In this document: positions 52,871 to 60,763 of the stretch, piece after piece
Layout of the letters: the number at the start of each line of letters is the position of its first letter
Numbering within the stretch: the first letter of the stretch is position 1
DNA from: Salinicola peritrichatus
GTDB taxonomy: Bacteria > Pseudomonadota > Gammaproteobacteria > Pseudomonadales > Halomonadaceae
Length of the DNA: 64,000 nt
NCBI RefSeq assembly: GCF_003206715.1
Contig: NZ_PZJU01000024.1
Location: 30,636 to 94,635, forward strand
Direction of reading: 5' to 3'
Notes under the pieces: model-generated
Told to the model about the DNA's origin: nothing
The model's input: only the letters and a program-made list of their open reading frames with translations
Databases searched by the model: none
Program-made: the position numbers and the translations under genes

Positions 52871-53976
52871 GATTGAAACCTCGGTGCAGGACGTAGCAGT
52901 ATCCACAACAAAAAAGGCGCCCCGACGATCGCGGTGACAATACCGACGGGCACCTCGATCGGTGCCAGCAGCAGCCGTCCCACCAGATCCGCGGCGACCA
53001 TGACCACCGCCCCGGCGAGCGCCGAGGCGATCAACGGTACGCCCCTGTGCGAGGAGAGCTGTCGTGCGATCTCCGGCCCGATCAGCCCCACCAGTCCGAC
53101 GGGGCCGGCCACCGCAACCGCGAGTGCCGCCAGCGCCACCGACAACGCCAGCGCCACGTAGCGGCAAGCACGCACACGATGGCCGAGGCCCTGGGCCACG
53201 GCGTCGGAGAAGCGCAGTATGCGCATCGCGCGGGCCAGATAGCACGCCACGACGATGCCGGGCGCCAGGCCGCAAAGCAGCCATGTCAGGGCGACGTCAT
53301 CGCGGGCGTTGAGGCTGCCGACGGTCCACGGGTAGGCGGAATTGGCGGCATCGATGGCGACGCGGGACATCAGCAGCTGAGTCAATGCGCCGAAGACCGC
53401 GCCGACGCCGATGCCGGCCACGATGAAACGGTAGCCGCGGGTGCCGACGTCGCTGGCCAGGGCGAACGTGATCGCCGTCGCCGTGGCGGCCCCCGCGAGC
53501 GCCATCGGCGGTGGCGAAAGGCTGACCCCGACGCCGACCACCGAGGCGACCGCGAAGGCCGTGGCGCCGTTGTCGATCCCCACGATGCCGGGTGTGGCCA
53601 GCCGGTTGCGAGCCAGTGTCTGCATCAGGCAACCGGAGAGCGCGAACGCGGCACCGGTCGCCACACCGGCGACCAGCCGTGCCAGGCGTAGCTCCCGGAC
53701 GACGAATACGTTCATTGGCGCGCCATGACCGAACAGTCCCGCCAATGCCTCGCGCGGGCTCAGCGCCAGACTGCCCAGACACAGCGACAGCAGCGATATC
53801 GCCAGCAGCACGACCAGCAATCCAAGGCTGGCGAAGCATGCGCGGCGATCGATCAACACGGCGTAATCGCGCCCGGCAAGCGTCCAGCCAAGACGCCAGG
53901 TGCCGGTTGGCGGTGGCACGGATGTATGACGGCGATTCATCAGATTGACGGGCGGAGTCAGCGTACGGGTTCTCAT
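52867..53976 (-). CDS. Iron-siderophore ABC permease (FecD/FhuG type)
   Basis: The 369-aa inner-membrane protein is of the BtuC/FecCD family: about ten helices with VRELRLARLVAGVATGAAFALSGCLMQ-like motifs in parts, NRLATPGIVGIDNGA, and the C-terminal GPVGLVGLIGPEIARQLSSH that contacts the ATPase. It has about 40 N-terminal residues more than family norm before the first helix. It pairs with the following permease as a FecCD-like heterodimer or half of one. The spacing to the previous gene is 6 bases. Confidence 0.92.
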   Translation of the reverse strand: MRTRTLTPPVNLMNRRHTSVPPPTGTWRLGWTLAGRDYAVLIDRRACFASLGLLVVLLAISLLSLCLGSLALSPREALAGLFGHGAPMNVFVVRELRLARLVAGVATGAAFALSGCLMQTLARNRLATPGIVGIDNGATAFAVASVVGVGVSLSPPPMALAGAATATAITFALASDVGTRGYRFIVAGIGVGAVFGALTQLLMSRVAIDAANSAYPWTVGSLNARDDVALTWLLCGLAPGIVVACYLARAMRILRFSDAVAQGLGHRVRACRYVALALSVALAALAVAVAGPVGLVGLIGPEIARQLSSHRGVPLIASALAGAVVMVAADLVGRLLLAPIEVPVGIVTAIVGAPFLLWILLRPAPRFQS

Positions 53977-53982
53977 CGGGCG

Positions 53983-55032
53983 TTACAGCGCAGGCAAGCG
54001 GTGAGCGCGGACGACCGCGATCAGCACCGGCGCCCCGACCAGGGCCGTGACCACGCCCAGCGGCATCTCGGAAGGCGCGACCAGCAACCGTGCCAGAATA
54101 TCGGCACACAGTATCATGATCGGACCCAGCGGCAGCGCCAGCCACAGCGCACGACGAATGTCGGGACCGGCCAGCGCCCGCGCGACGAACGGCACCACCA
54201 GCCCGACGAAAGCGATCGGCCCGGCGACGGCGGTGGCCGCCCCCACCAGCATCGCCACCGCGACGATGCACAGTAGCCGAATCCAGCGTGGATGATGCCC
54301 CAATCCGACGGCGACCCGCTCGCCAAGGGCGAGCGCCGCCAGCGGTCGTGCAATGACGACGACCAGGACGCCGGCGAACGACAGACTCGGCAGAATAGCG
54401 CGAAGATCCTCGAGCCGGCGCCCGGCCAGACTGCCGATCACCCAGAAGCGGATCTCGTCGGCGCTGCGCTGATCGACCAACAGAATCACGGAAGTCAGCG
54501 CCCCCATCAGTCCCGACAGCACCGCCCCAGCGAGCACCAGCCTCACCGGGTCGCTACCGACACCGTTGACCCGCGCCATCGCCAGCACGAACAGACAACC
54601 GCAAAGCGCTCCGAGCTGCGCCACCGAGACCCGAAGCGTGGCCGCGCTGGCCCCCAGCACCAGCGCGATCGCCACCGCCAACGCGCTACCCGCGCTGACG
54701 CCGAGAAGCCCCGGTTCCGCCAGCGGGTTGCGCGCCACCGCCTGAATCAGCGAGCCGGCCACGCCCAGCGCCATGCCGACCGCCACGCCGACCAGCGTAC
54801 GCGGCAGGCGCAGCGACTCGACGACGAAACGTGCATCATCGCTACCGCCGCCGGTCAGCACCGACCAGGCGGCGACCGGACCGACGTCGCCGGCACCAAA
54901 GAGCAAACTCATCAGGCTGACCAGCCCCAGGCCGGTCAGCAGGATGAGCATCAACTTGACGAGCGACAGTCGTTCACGGGAAGACAGACGTTCACGGCAA
55001 GACACGCGTTCATGGGAAATCGGTTCGGTCAC
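53983..55032 (-). CDS. Iron-siderophore ABC permease (FecC type)
   Basis: The 349-aa inner-membrane protein is the second BtuC/FecCD-type permease, with VESLRLPRTLVGVAVGMALG, ARNPLAEPGLLGVSAGSALAV in part and the C-terminal GPIAFVGLVVPFVAR, the ATPase-binding region. The start is uncertain: GTG 55032 keeps a repetitive N-terminus (RERLS units encoded by the 18-bp tandem repeat at 54971-55020), while a later start would remove it. The ribosome-binding site is weak. The MITE copy C lies just upstream and separates it from the binding-protein gene. Confidence 0.9.
   Translation of the reverse strand: MTEPISHERVSCRERLSSRERLSLVKLMLILLTGLGLVSLMSLLFGAGDVGPVAAWSVLTGGGSDDARFVVESLRLPRTLVGVAVGMALGVAGSLIQAVARNPLAEPGLLGVSAGSALAVAIALVLGASAATLRVSVAQLGALCGCLFVLAMARVNGVGSDPVRLVLAGAVLSGLMGALTSVILLVDQRSADEIRFWVIGSLAGRRLEDLRAILPSLSFAGVLVVVIARPLAALALGERVAVGLGHHPRWIRLLCIVAVAMLVGAATAVAGPIAFVGLVVPFVARALAGPDIRRALWLALPLGPIMILCADILARLLVAPSEMPLGVVTALVGAPVLIAVVRAHRLPAL
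54971..55020. repeat. 18-bp tandem repeat at the permease 5' end
   Basis: Two full units (CGTTCACGGGAAGACAGA and CGTTCACGGCAAGACACG) and a partial third (CGTTCATGGGAAAT) are in tandem. The unit is a multiple of three and encodes a repeated RERLS-like peptide in the minus-strand permease frame. Confidence 0.8.
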
Positions 55033-55062
55033 ACTTTACTCACGGCATCTGTGGCTCACTCA

Positions 55063-55203
55063 GGAAATGCTGAATAAATCGGCGAGCAGGATGAAGCGCA
55101 AGGCGCACGGAGCGCAGGAACCGGAGCCTATGGGTATAGGTGAGGATTCCGAGCACCGCGCAACGCAGCGATTCGCCTGCGCAGACATTTATGCAGCGTT
55201 TCC
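55063..55203. mobile_element. MITE-like element, copy C (141 bp)
   Basis: The ends GGAAATGCTGAATAAAT and ATTTATGCAGCGTTTCC are near-perfect inverted repeats and the interior matches copies A and D. The right end touches the stop codon TAA of the binding-protein gene. The flanks CTCA and TTAC do not form a duplication. It separates the binding-protein gene from the permease genes inside the iron operon, with no gene in it. Confidence 0.85.
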
Positions 55204-56130
55204 TTACTGAGGAAGAATCCCCTCGATATCATCAAGAATCCGCTCCGCCGCGATGGGCCCCGAGGCACTGGTCCAGAGCTGACCATCCACCGTCACCACA
55301 TGATTCTGCCGAACCACGTTCAGGCGTTCGAACGCCGGCGACTGGCGCGCGGATTCGAGCGCCGCCTCGCCGTCTGCGTTCAGTGTCGCCAGGAACAGCC
55401 AATCGCTATCGATACTCGACAGGTTCTCCAGGCTCAGCGAATCGCTGTGCGGGCGCCCGGCCTTGACCACGCCGCCATCCTGCACGTCGAAACCGCAGGC
55501 GGCGAGCAACCCGGTCGAGAACAGTTCCGTCGACATCACCAGCGGGCCGTTCGCCATCCACCGCGCCAGGGTGGCAGTAGTTTCGCCATCGGGCTGGCGT
55601 TGTGCAAGCGATTGAGAACGATTTTCAACCGCTTCGATAGCATCGTTGACCGCGTCCTCGCGCCCCAGCGCTTCAGCGAACAGCCGCGCCTCGTCCTTCC
55701 AGGACTCCGGGGTAAAACCCTCGCTCTTGGGTACGATCGTCGGCGCGATCTGCGACAGCAGCTCGTACTGCGCCTCGGGCAGACGCGACGAGGCCAGGAT
55801 CAGATCCGGCTTCTGCGCGACGACGGCCTCGATGTTGGTTTCCCGCGCCGTGCCGACGATGGCGATATCGCCCACCTTATCGCCGAGGTAGCTGGCGACG
55901 CCTTCTCCGCCTCGGGTCGCCACGGCGCCCAGCGGCGTCACGCCCGCCGCCAGGGCGGCGTCCAGGGCGCCTTCGTACAGGGTCACCACGCGTTCGGGCT
56001 GGCCATCGATTTCGATCTCGCCGTAGGCGGTGTCGAGGGTGCGGGCCTCGGCCGGCAAAGTGATCATACCCAGAATCAGGGTGGCAAACGCTGCAGTCGT
56101 CCATCGACGACTGGTTGCTAACAGGGACAT
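55204..56130 (-). CDS. Siderophore ABC transporter substrate-binding protein
   Basis: The 308-aa periplasmic protein has a signal peptide (about 1-29, cut near PAEA) and the periplasmic-binding fold of FepB/FhuD type (PeripBP class III). It has QPERVVTLYEGALDAALAAGV near the start, where the family loses the usual Trp/Tyr of the ligand pocket at some positions, and GPIAAERILDDIE at the end. It should deliver a ferric siderophore to the permeases encoded just downstream. ATG 56130 gives the signal peptide; an upstream in-frame extension to 56220 overlaps the receptor gene region and is not signal-like. Confidence 0.92.
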   Translation of the reverse strand: MSLLATSRRWTTAAFATLILGMITLPAEARTLDTAYGEIEIDGQPERVVTLYEGALDAALAAGVTPLGAVATRGGEGVASYLGDKVGDIAIVGTARETNIEAVVAQKPDLILASSRLPEAQYELLSQIAPTIVPKSEGFTPESWKDEARLFAEALGREDAVNDAIEAVENRSQSLAQRQPDGETTATLARWMANGPLVMSTELFSTGLLAACGFDVQDGGVVKAGRPHSDSLSLENLSSIDSDWLFLATLNADGEAALESARQSPAFERLNVVRQNHVVTVDGQLWTSASGPIAAERILDDIEGILPQ

Positions 56131-56224
56131 GGAATTTTCTCTCGCTCTAACGGGACTGATCAAACCGGCATGTCCGTCATCATTTGTGGTGCATGCCGAT
56201 GCCTGCCATCGGACGCCCACGGCG

Positions 56225-58210
56225 TCAGAATTCTATCGTGATGCCGGCGTTGTAGCGCCGTCCGTCCAACACCTTCTCCCAGGTGTCGTAATCCACGTTC
56301 TTGTCGAAGACGTTGTAGACACCACCGAACACAGTCGCACGTTCGCTCAGCCGATACGCCACGCCGGCATCGACGAAGGTATAGGACGGCAGTTCTTCCG
56401 TCATGCTGACACGGCTCAGGCCTTCCGTGGTGCGGCCTCGATAGTTGACCCGCGTCCAGGCCGAAAGCGGCCCTTCAGGCTGCCAGTCGAGCGTGGCGTT
56501 GGCCATATGCTTGGGCAGCCGGTTGAGTGGCTCGCCCTTGAATTCGCCACTCTTCTGTTCGGAGTCGGTGTAGGTGTAATTGGCGGTCAACGAGTAGCCC
56601 CTGGCCAGCGGCAGGGTCAGCGTCGCCTCCACCCCTTGCATGGTCACCTTGTCGACGTTGAAGCGCTGGCTGATGAAACGATATTCCGTGCCATTGAAGG
56701 TACAGCTGGCGTCGCCCGCGTCGATGTCGCATACCCTCTCTTCGGTGATCTTGTCGTCGAATTCGGTATAGAACAGCGTCAGGCCGGCCTGGGTGCCGCG
56801 CTGGTTGTCCCATATCACGCCCAGTTCATGGTTGAAACTCTTTTCCGGCTTCAGATCGGGGTTGCCGAGGATGACGGCCGGCACGGCGGCACCGCCGCCC
56901 CCCGTTATCTGGCCCCACCCCGGCGACGATTGGCGCAGGTCCGGCGCCCGGTATCCACTGGTCACGCCACCCTTGACAGTCCACTCCGGTGCCACATTCC
57001 ATACCCCGTACAGGCGCGGGGACCAGTGATCGCCGTAGTTCTCGTCCTTGTTGAGACGTGCACCGCCAGTGAGCGAAAAGTCGTCGGTGAGCATCCACTC
57101 ATCTTCCAGGAACAAGGCCCACTGCCACCGCGTCAACTCATCCAGATCGCCAGCCTGGTTGCCTCCGTCCGTCAGCTTCTGATCCTGGTATTGACCTCCA
57201 ACGGTCAAAATGTGCATGCCCAGCGGGATAACGGTTTGGTTGTTGAACACCGTACTGTCGTATTCCATGTCGCGAGAGGGATTGTCGACCTCTTCACGCT
57301 GCACGTAACTCTCGGTAGTACCGAATCCCCAGCGTCCATTGTGAGTCACGGCATAATGGCGACGGGTATAGTCCTGTTCGGAACGCTGGTTTGGCCCCCT
57401 CTGACCCACTGCAGCAACGGACTCTCCCGGAGTGGAGACTCGCTTCTGTTTACTGACTCCCGCCTCGAAGTCGAAATCCTGATCGGCCGTGGGTGTCCAG
57501 CCCAACTTGGCGGTACCACTTCTCATGTTCTGGTCGTTGTAGCCGTTCTCGATATGGTCCTCGTCGCGCTGCGAATACTGGCCGTATACCTGCAGGCCCA
57601 GCACGTCGTCCTTGAGTGGCCCACCGACGTAGAAGCGAGTCTGATCGATGTCGCCGGAGTCGGAGTCTTCCTGGATGGTGGTATCGGCGGTCACGCTGCC
57701 TCCCCACGTCTTGGCGACCTTGCGGGTGATGATATTGATCACGCCACCCAACGCATCGGAGCCGTACAGTGACGACATCGGACCTCGAATCACCTCGATT
57801 CGCTCGATCGCCGACAGCGGCGGCAACCAGCCTTGTTCGATTCCCGGGCCATCGCTGTTGGGACGGGTCTCGCGCGAGCCCTGCCGCTTGCCATCGACCA
57901 GGATCAGCGTGTATTTGCCCGCCATGCCACGCATGCTGATGTCCTGGGACGAGCCGCCACCGGTGACGACCACGCCCGGTACCTCCTGCAAGGCATCGGT
58001 CACGTCGCGGTAGAACTTGTTCTCGAGCTGTTCCCGGGTGATCACGCTGATCGAAGCCGGAGCCAGGGTCCCCCGTTGCTCATATCCCGAAGCGGTCACG
58101 ACCATCGGCGCAAGCGAGTCGCCCTCTTGCGCTGCGGCCACGACGACATGCCCCGTGGCAACGGCGATGGCAACGGCCGACAGGCGGTGGGCGGTCTTTC
58201 TCGTTTTCAT
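56225..58210 (-). CDS. TonB-dependent siderophore receptor (catecholate-type)
   Basis: The 661-aa outer-membrane receptor has a signal peptide (about 1-27), a TonB box near residues 35-40 (MVVTAS), a plug domain (about 50-165) with DVTDALQEVPGV, ISMRGMAGKYTLILVDGKR and RIEVIRGPMSSLYGSDALGGVINIIT, and a beta-barrel ending in an aromatic-type residue (IEF). It resembles FepA/CirA/IrgA receptors. The next genes supply the periplasmic and inner-membrane steps, so this is a complete uptake pathway. The adjacent intergenic region carries a candidate Fur site. Confidence 0.94.
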   Translation of the reverse strand: MKTRKTAHRLSAVAIAVATGHVVVAAAQEGDSLAPMVVTASGYEQRGTLAPASISVITREQLENKFYRDVTDALQEVPGVVVTGGGSSQDISMRGMAGKYTLILVDGKRQGSRETRPNSDGPGIEQGWLPPLSAIERIEVIRGPMSSLYGSDALGGVINIITRKVAKTWGGSVTADTTIQEDSDSGDIDQTRFYVGGPLKDDVLGLQVYGQYSQRDEDHIENGYNDQNMRSGTAKLGWTPTADQDFDFEAGVSKQKRVSTPGESVAAVGQRGPNQRSEQDYTRRHYAVTHNGRWGFGTTESYVQREEVDNPSRDMEYDSTVFNNQTVIPLGMHILTVGGQYQDQKLTDGGNQAGDLDELTRWQWALFLEDEWMLTDDFSLTGGARLNKDENYGDHWSPRLYGVWNVAPEWTVKGGVTSGYRAPDLRQSSPGWGQITGGGGAAVPAVILGNPDLKPEKSFNHELGVIWDNQRGTQAGLTLFYTEFDDKITEERVCDIDAGDASCTFNGTEYRFISQRFNVDKVTMQGVEATLTLPLARGYSLTANYTYTDSEQKSGEFKGEPLNRLPKHMANATLDWQPEGPLSAWTRVNYRGRTTEGLSRVSMTEELPSYTFVDAGVAYRLSERATVFGGVYNVFDKNVDYDTWEKVLDGRRYNAGITIEF

Positions 58211-58266
58211 CGATTTCCCTTGTCTGTTCCCTGGATTTGGTCTCGGCGCTGAAGCGCTGCTGATTA

Positions 58267-58301
58267 TTAACGCGAATCTTTATCATTTAGATTCTTCCAT
58301 A
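58267..58301. promoter_or_regulatory. Candidate Fur-type operator
   Basis: The A+T-rich segment contains, on the minus strand, GAATCTAAATGATAAAGATTC, an inverted GAATCT/AGATTC pair around AAATGATAA. The part TGATAAAGATT resembles a half of the Fur consensus TGATAATNATTATCA. It lies 65-85 bases before the receptor start, in an otherwise GC-rich genome, so iron control is likely, though the exact binding site is uncertain. Confidence 0.5.
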
Positions 58302-58366
58302 GATTTACGTTAAAGTGCTGCGACGATTCGTTGCAAAATCCGCAACGGCAGAGGAAGGACGGCGCA

Positions 58367-59287
58367 ATGGCGACATCGGGGTTCGATCATGAGGCACTGA
58401 CGACTTTCGTCGAGGTGATGCAGACCGGTAGCCTGACCCTCAGCGCGCGTCGCCTTGGCGTGGCGAAGTCGACACTGAGTCGGCGCATTGCCCATCTGGA
58501 GACCCGGTTGGGCCAGCCGTTGCTGCGGCGACAGGCCAATCGATTGCTACCCACCGAAGCCGGAGCCCTGTTCCTGGAGTACGCGCGCGAGATGTTGCAT
58601 CTCTCCGAACGGACTCAACTCGCTCTGGACGACCTGCGCGCCGAGGTGCATGGCGAGTTGGTGATCAAGGTTCATTCCGCCTTGGCAAGAGGCTGGATGG
58701 CCCGACAGGCGGAGCAGTTTCTAAAGCGACACCCCAGGGCTCGGATCGAGTTGCGCCTGCTGCAGGCACCGCCGGCCACGCCCGATGCCGGTGCGGTCCA
58801 TCTCTGGGTCGGGGACGCACCGGACTGCGGGTTGCGGCAAGAGACGCTGGGCTGGTTGGGCCGGGGAATCTACGCGCACCCCAGCTATCTCCGACGCCAT
58901 GGTACGCCGCAGCACCCGCGGGACCTGGAACGCCACGCCTGGCTGGACCTGCTTGGCGACGTCGATCGTGGTATCGTGTTATCCCATCACGAACATGGCG
59001 ACTATCCACTGGCACCGACCGGCTCACGCCTGAAGGTCGATCAGCCCGTGTTGCATGCCGATGCCATCGTCCGAGGGCAAGGTCTGGGGCTGATGCCGCA
59101 CTGGATGGCGAGCAAGCGCCTACTCCACCATCCCGGCACGCTGACACCCTGCCTCGGCGACTGGCAAGCCTCGGCGCTACCGGTGGTGTTGCTGTATCCT
59201 TACGGTCGCCTCCCGCGCAAGGTGGGAGCCCTGTTGGAGCATTTGCGTCAAGGCGTTCCGGATGCCTGGCGAGAAAATTCCGGTTAG
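58367..59287 (+). CDS. LysR-type transcriptional regulator
   Basis: The 306-aa protein begins with a LysR helix-turn-helix (about 8-66, including GSLTLSARRLGVAKSTLSRRI) and continues with the LysR substrate-binding domain. ATG 58367 follows GAGGAAGGA; a TTG at 58331 in frame is not preferred. It lies between the divergent TonB receptor and the efflux genes at 59542, so it may regulate either. The ligand is unknown. Confidence 0.9.
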   Translation: MATSGFDHEALTTFVEVMQTGSLTLSARRLGVAKSTLSRRIAHLETRLGQPLLRRQANRLLPTEAGALFLEYAREMLHLSERTQLALDDLRAEVHGELVIKVHSALARGWMARQAEQFLKRHPRARIELRLLQAPPATPDAGAVHLWVGDAPDCGLRQETLGWLGRGIYAHPSYLRRHGTPQHPRDLERHAWLDLLGDVDRGIVLSHHEHGDYPLAPTGSRLKVDQPVLHADAIVRGQGLGLMPHWMASKRLLHHPGTLTPCLGDWQASALPVVLLYPYGRLPRKVGALLEHLRQGVPDAWRENSG

Positions 59288-59480
59288 GGACTGTTGACAC
59301 TAACGCCTGGGGAAATTCTGGTTTGCGCCATGTTTTGATGCCATCGATTGGAAGGCAATCGTGAACCGACCCGGCGAAAAATAGGCCCAAGCTCGCTTTT
59401 TCACACAAGAACGGCCTACGGCCCGACAGGCTGCTAGACTTAACAGGAAAATGAGATGCATCAGGCCACGGCCCAAGGCC
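59288..59480. mobile_element. Possible insertion-sequence remnant
   Basis: Directly after the LysR gene the sequence GGGACTGTTGAC resembles the ends of the palindromes at 26939 and 13326. A 60-codon minus-strand frame (59300-59482) has no family match that I recognise. The segment lacks features of the flanking genes and looks like a leftover of a mobile element, but this is weakly supported. Confidence 0.3.
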
Positions 59481-59541
59481 ATTTCAATAGCATGCTAATA
59501 TCGTATCCTGATCGAACCATGGGATTGCCAACGGGGAAGGT

Positions 59542-59760
59542 ATGGGTCTACAGGAAATCGCCGTTGGCGGAATCTTTCTCAGTCCGCTGCTGCTCTATGC
59601 CATTCTCGGCTTCATCGCGACTTTCGTGACCCGTATGTTGCTGCACTGGCTCGTCGGTCAGCGGGCGCTGTGGTACGAGGCTTGGTTCGATATTTCCCTG
59701 TTCGTACTCTTCACTGCCGGCGCCACCTTCCTGTTTTCCGTTTTACTCGAGAGTTCTTGA
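59542..59760 (+). CDS. DUF1656 small membrane protein (AaeX-like)
   Basis: The 72-aa protein has two hydrophobic helices (about 12-34 and 46-68) and the DUF1656 pattern FLSPLLLYAILGF. Such proteins precede HlyD and FUSC genes of the AaeXAB type; their role is unclear. GGGGAAGG precedes the ATG, and its stop overlaps the adaptor ATG (TGATG). Confidence 0.9.
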   Translation: MGLQEIAVGGIFLSPLLLYAILGFIATFVTRMLLHWLVGQRALWYEAWFDISLFVLFTAGATFLFSVLLESS

Positions 59761-60758
59761 TGCGCAATTCGCTACGTATCCTCATGACCCTCGTTGTCGT
59801 CGCGGTCGCCGTGGCTGCCGGCTTATGGCTGTGGAACTACTATCTCTATACGCCCTGGACCCGTGACGCCCGCGTGCGCGCCGAGATCGTCACCATCGCC
59901 CCGGACGTTTCCGGCTGGGTACGCTCGCTCAACGTCGGCGACACCGATGTCGTCAAGCAGGGCGATATCTTGTTCGAGATCGATCCCTCTCGCTATCGGG
60001 CGGCACTGGACAAGGCGAAAGCGACCGTCGATAACCGCGCGGCCACGCTCAAACTGCGCCAGCACGAAGCCGCGCGGCGCAACCAGCTCAGCAATAACGC
60101 GATCAGCCGCGAGGATCGCGAAATCGCCCAGATCAACAGCCAGATCGCCGCCGCCGACCTGGCGCAGGCCAAGGCCGATCTGGAAAGCGCTCAACTCGAT
60201 CTCGATCGCACCCAGGTCGTCGCGCCGATCAGCGGCCACGTACTCAATCTTCAACTGGCCGCTGGCAACTACGTTACCCGTGGCTCACCGGTGATGGCAT
60301 TGGTGCAATCGAACTCCTACTACGTCATGGGATACTTCGAGGAGACCAAGATGTCCTCCATCGACGTCGGCGATCCGGCGGAGGTCATTCTGATGAGCGG
60401 CAACACCCATTTGCGTGGCCATGTCGCTGGCATCGGCCGGGGGATCGCCGATACCAATACCAATCTCAACAACCAGTTGCTGCCTCAAGTCCAGCCGACC
60501 TTCAACTGGGTCCGCCTGGCCCAGCGCATTCCGGTCCGGGTCACGCTGGACGAGGTGCCGGATGGCACGCTGCTCAGCGCCGGCATGACGGCCACGATCA
60601 AGGTCCAGGCGCCGGATGACGACCATCCTGCCGCGCAGCCTTCAACGCCGATCAGCACGACGACACCGACGGACGTACCAGCGGACCGACGGCCGACCAA
60701 ACAGTCGCAACTGCCCAACGCCATGCCGGCCGGGAACACCGCCGACGGCTCCCGGTAA
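59760..60758 (+). CDS. HlyD-family periplasmic adaptor (AaeA-like)
   Basis: The 332-aa protein has an N-terminal membrane anchor (about 5-25), a lipoyl/barrel-sandwich region (VTIAPDVSGWVRSLNVGDTDVVKQGDILFEID in parts), a coiled-coil hairpin (about 80-150) and a second lipoyl half (VVAPISGHVLNLQLAAGNYV in parts). The family links an inner-membrane pump to export across the envelope. It has a longer, Thr/Asp/Pro-rich C-terminal tail (about 290-332) than AaeA of E. coli (310 aa). It is coupled to the DUF1656 gene upstream. Confidence 0.92.
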   Translation: MRNSLRILMTLVVVAVAVAAGLWLWNYYLYTPWTRDARVRAEIVTIAPDVSGWVRSLNVGDTDVVKQGDILFEIDPSRYRAALDKAKATVDNRAATLKLRQHEAARRNQLSNNAISREDREIAQINSQIAAADLAQAKADLESAQLDLDRTQVVAPISGHVLNLQLAAGNYVTRGSPVMALVQSNSYYVMGYFEETKMSSIDVGDPAEVILMSGNTHLRGHVAGIGRGIADTNTNLNNQLLPQVQPTFNWVRLAQRIPVRVTLDEVPDGTLLSAGMTATIKVQAPDDDHPAAQPSTPISTTTPTDVPADRRPTKQSQLPNAMPAGNTADGSR

Positions 60759-60763
60759 GCGCC

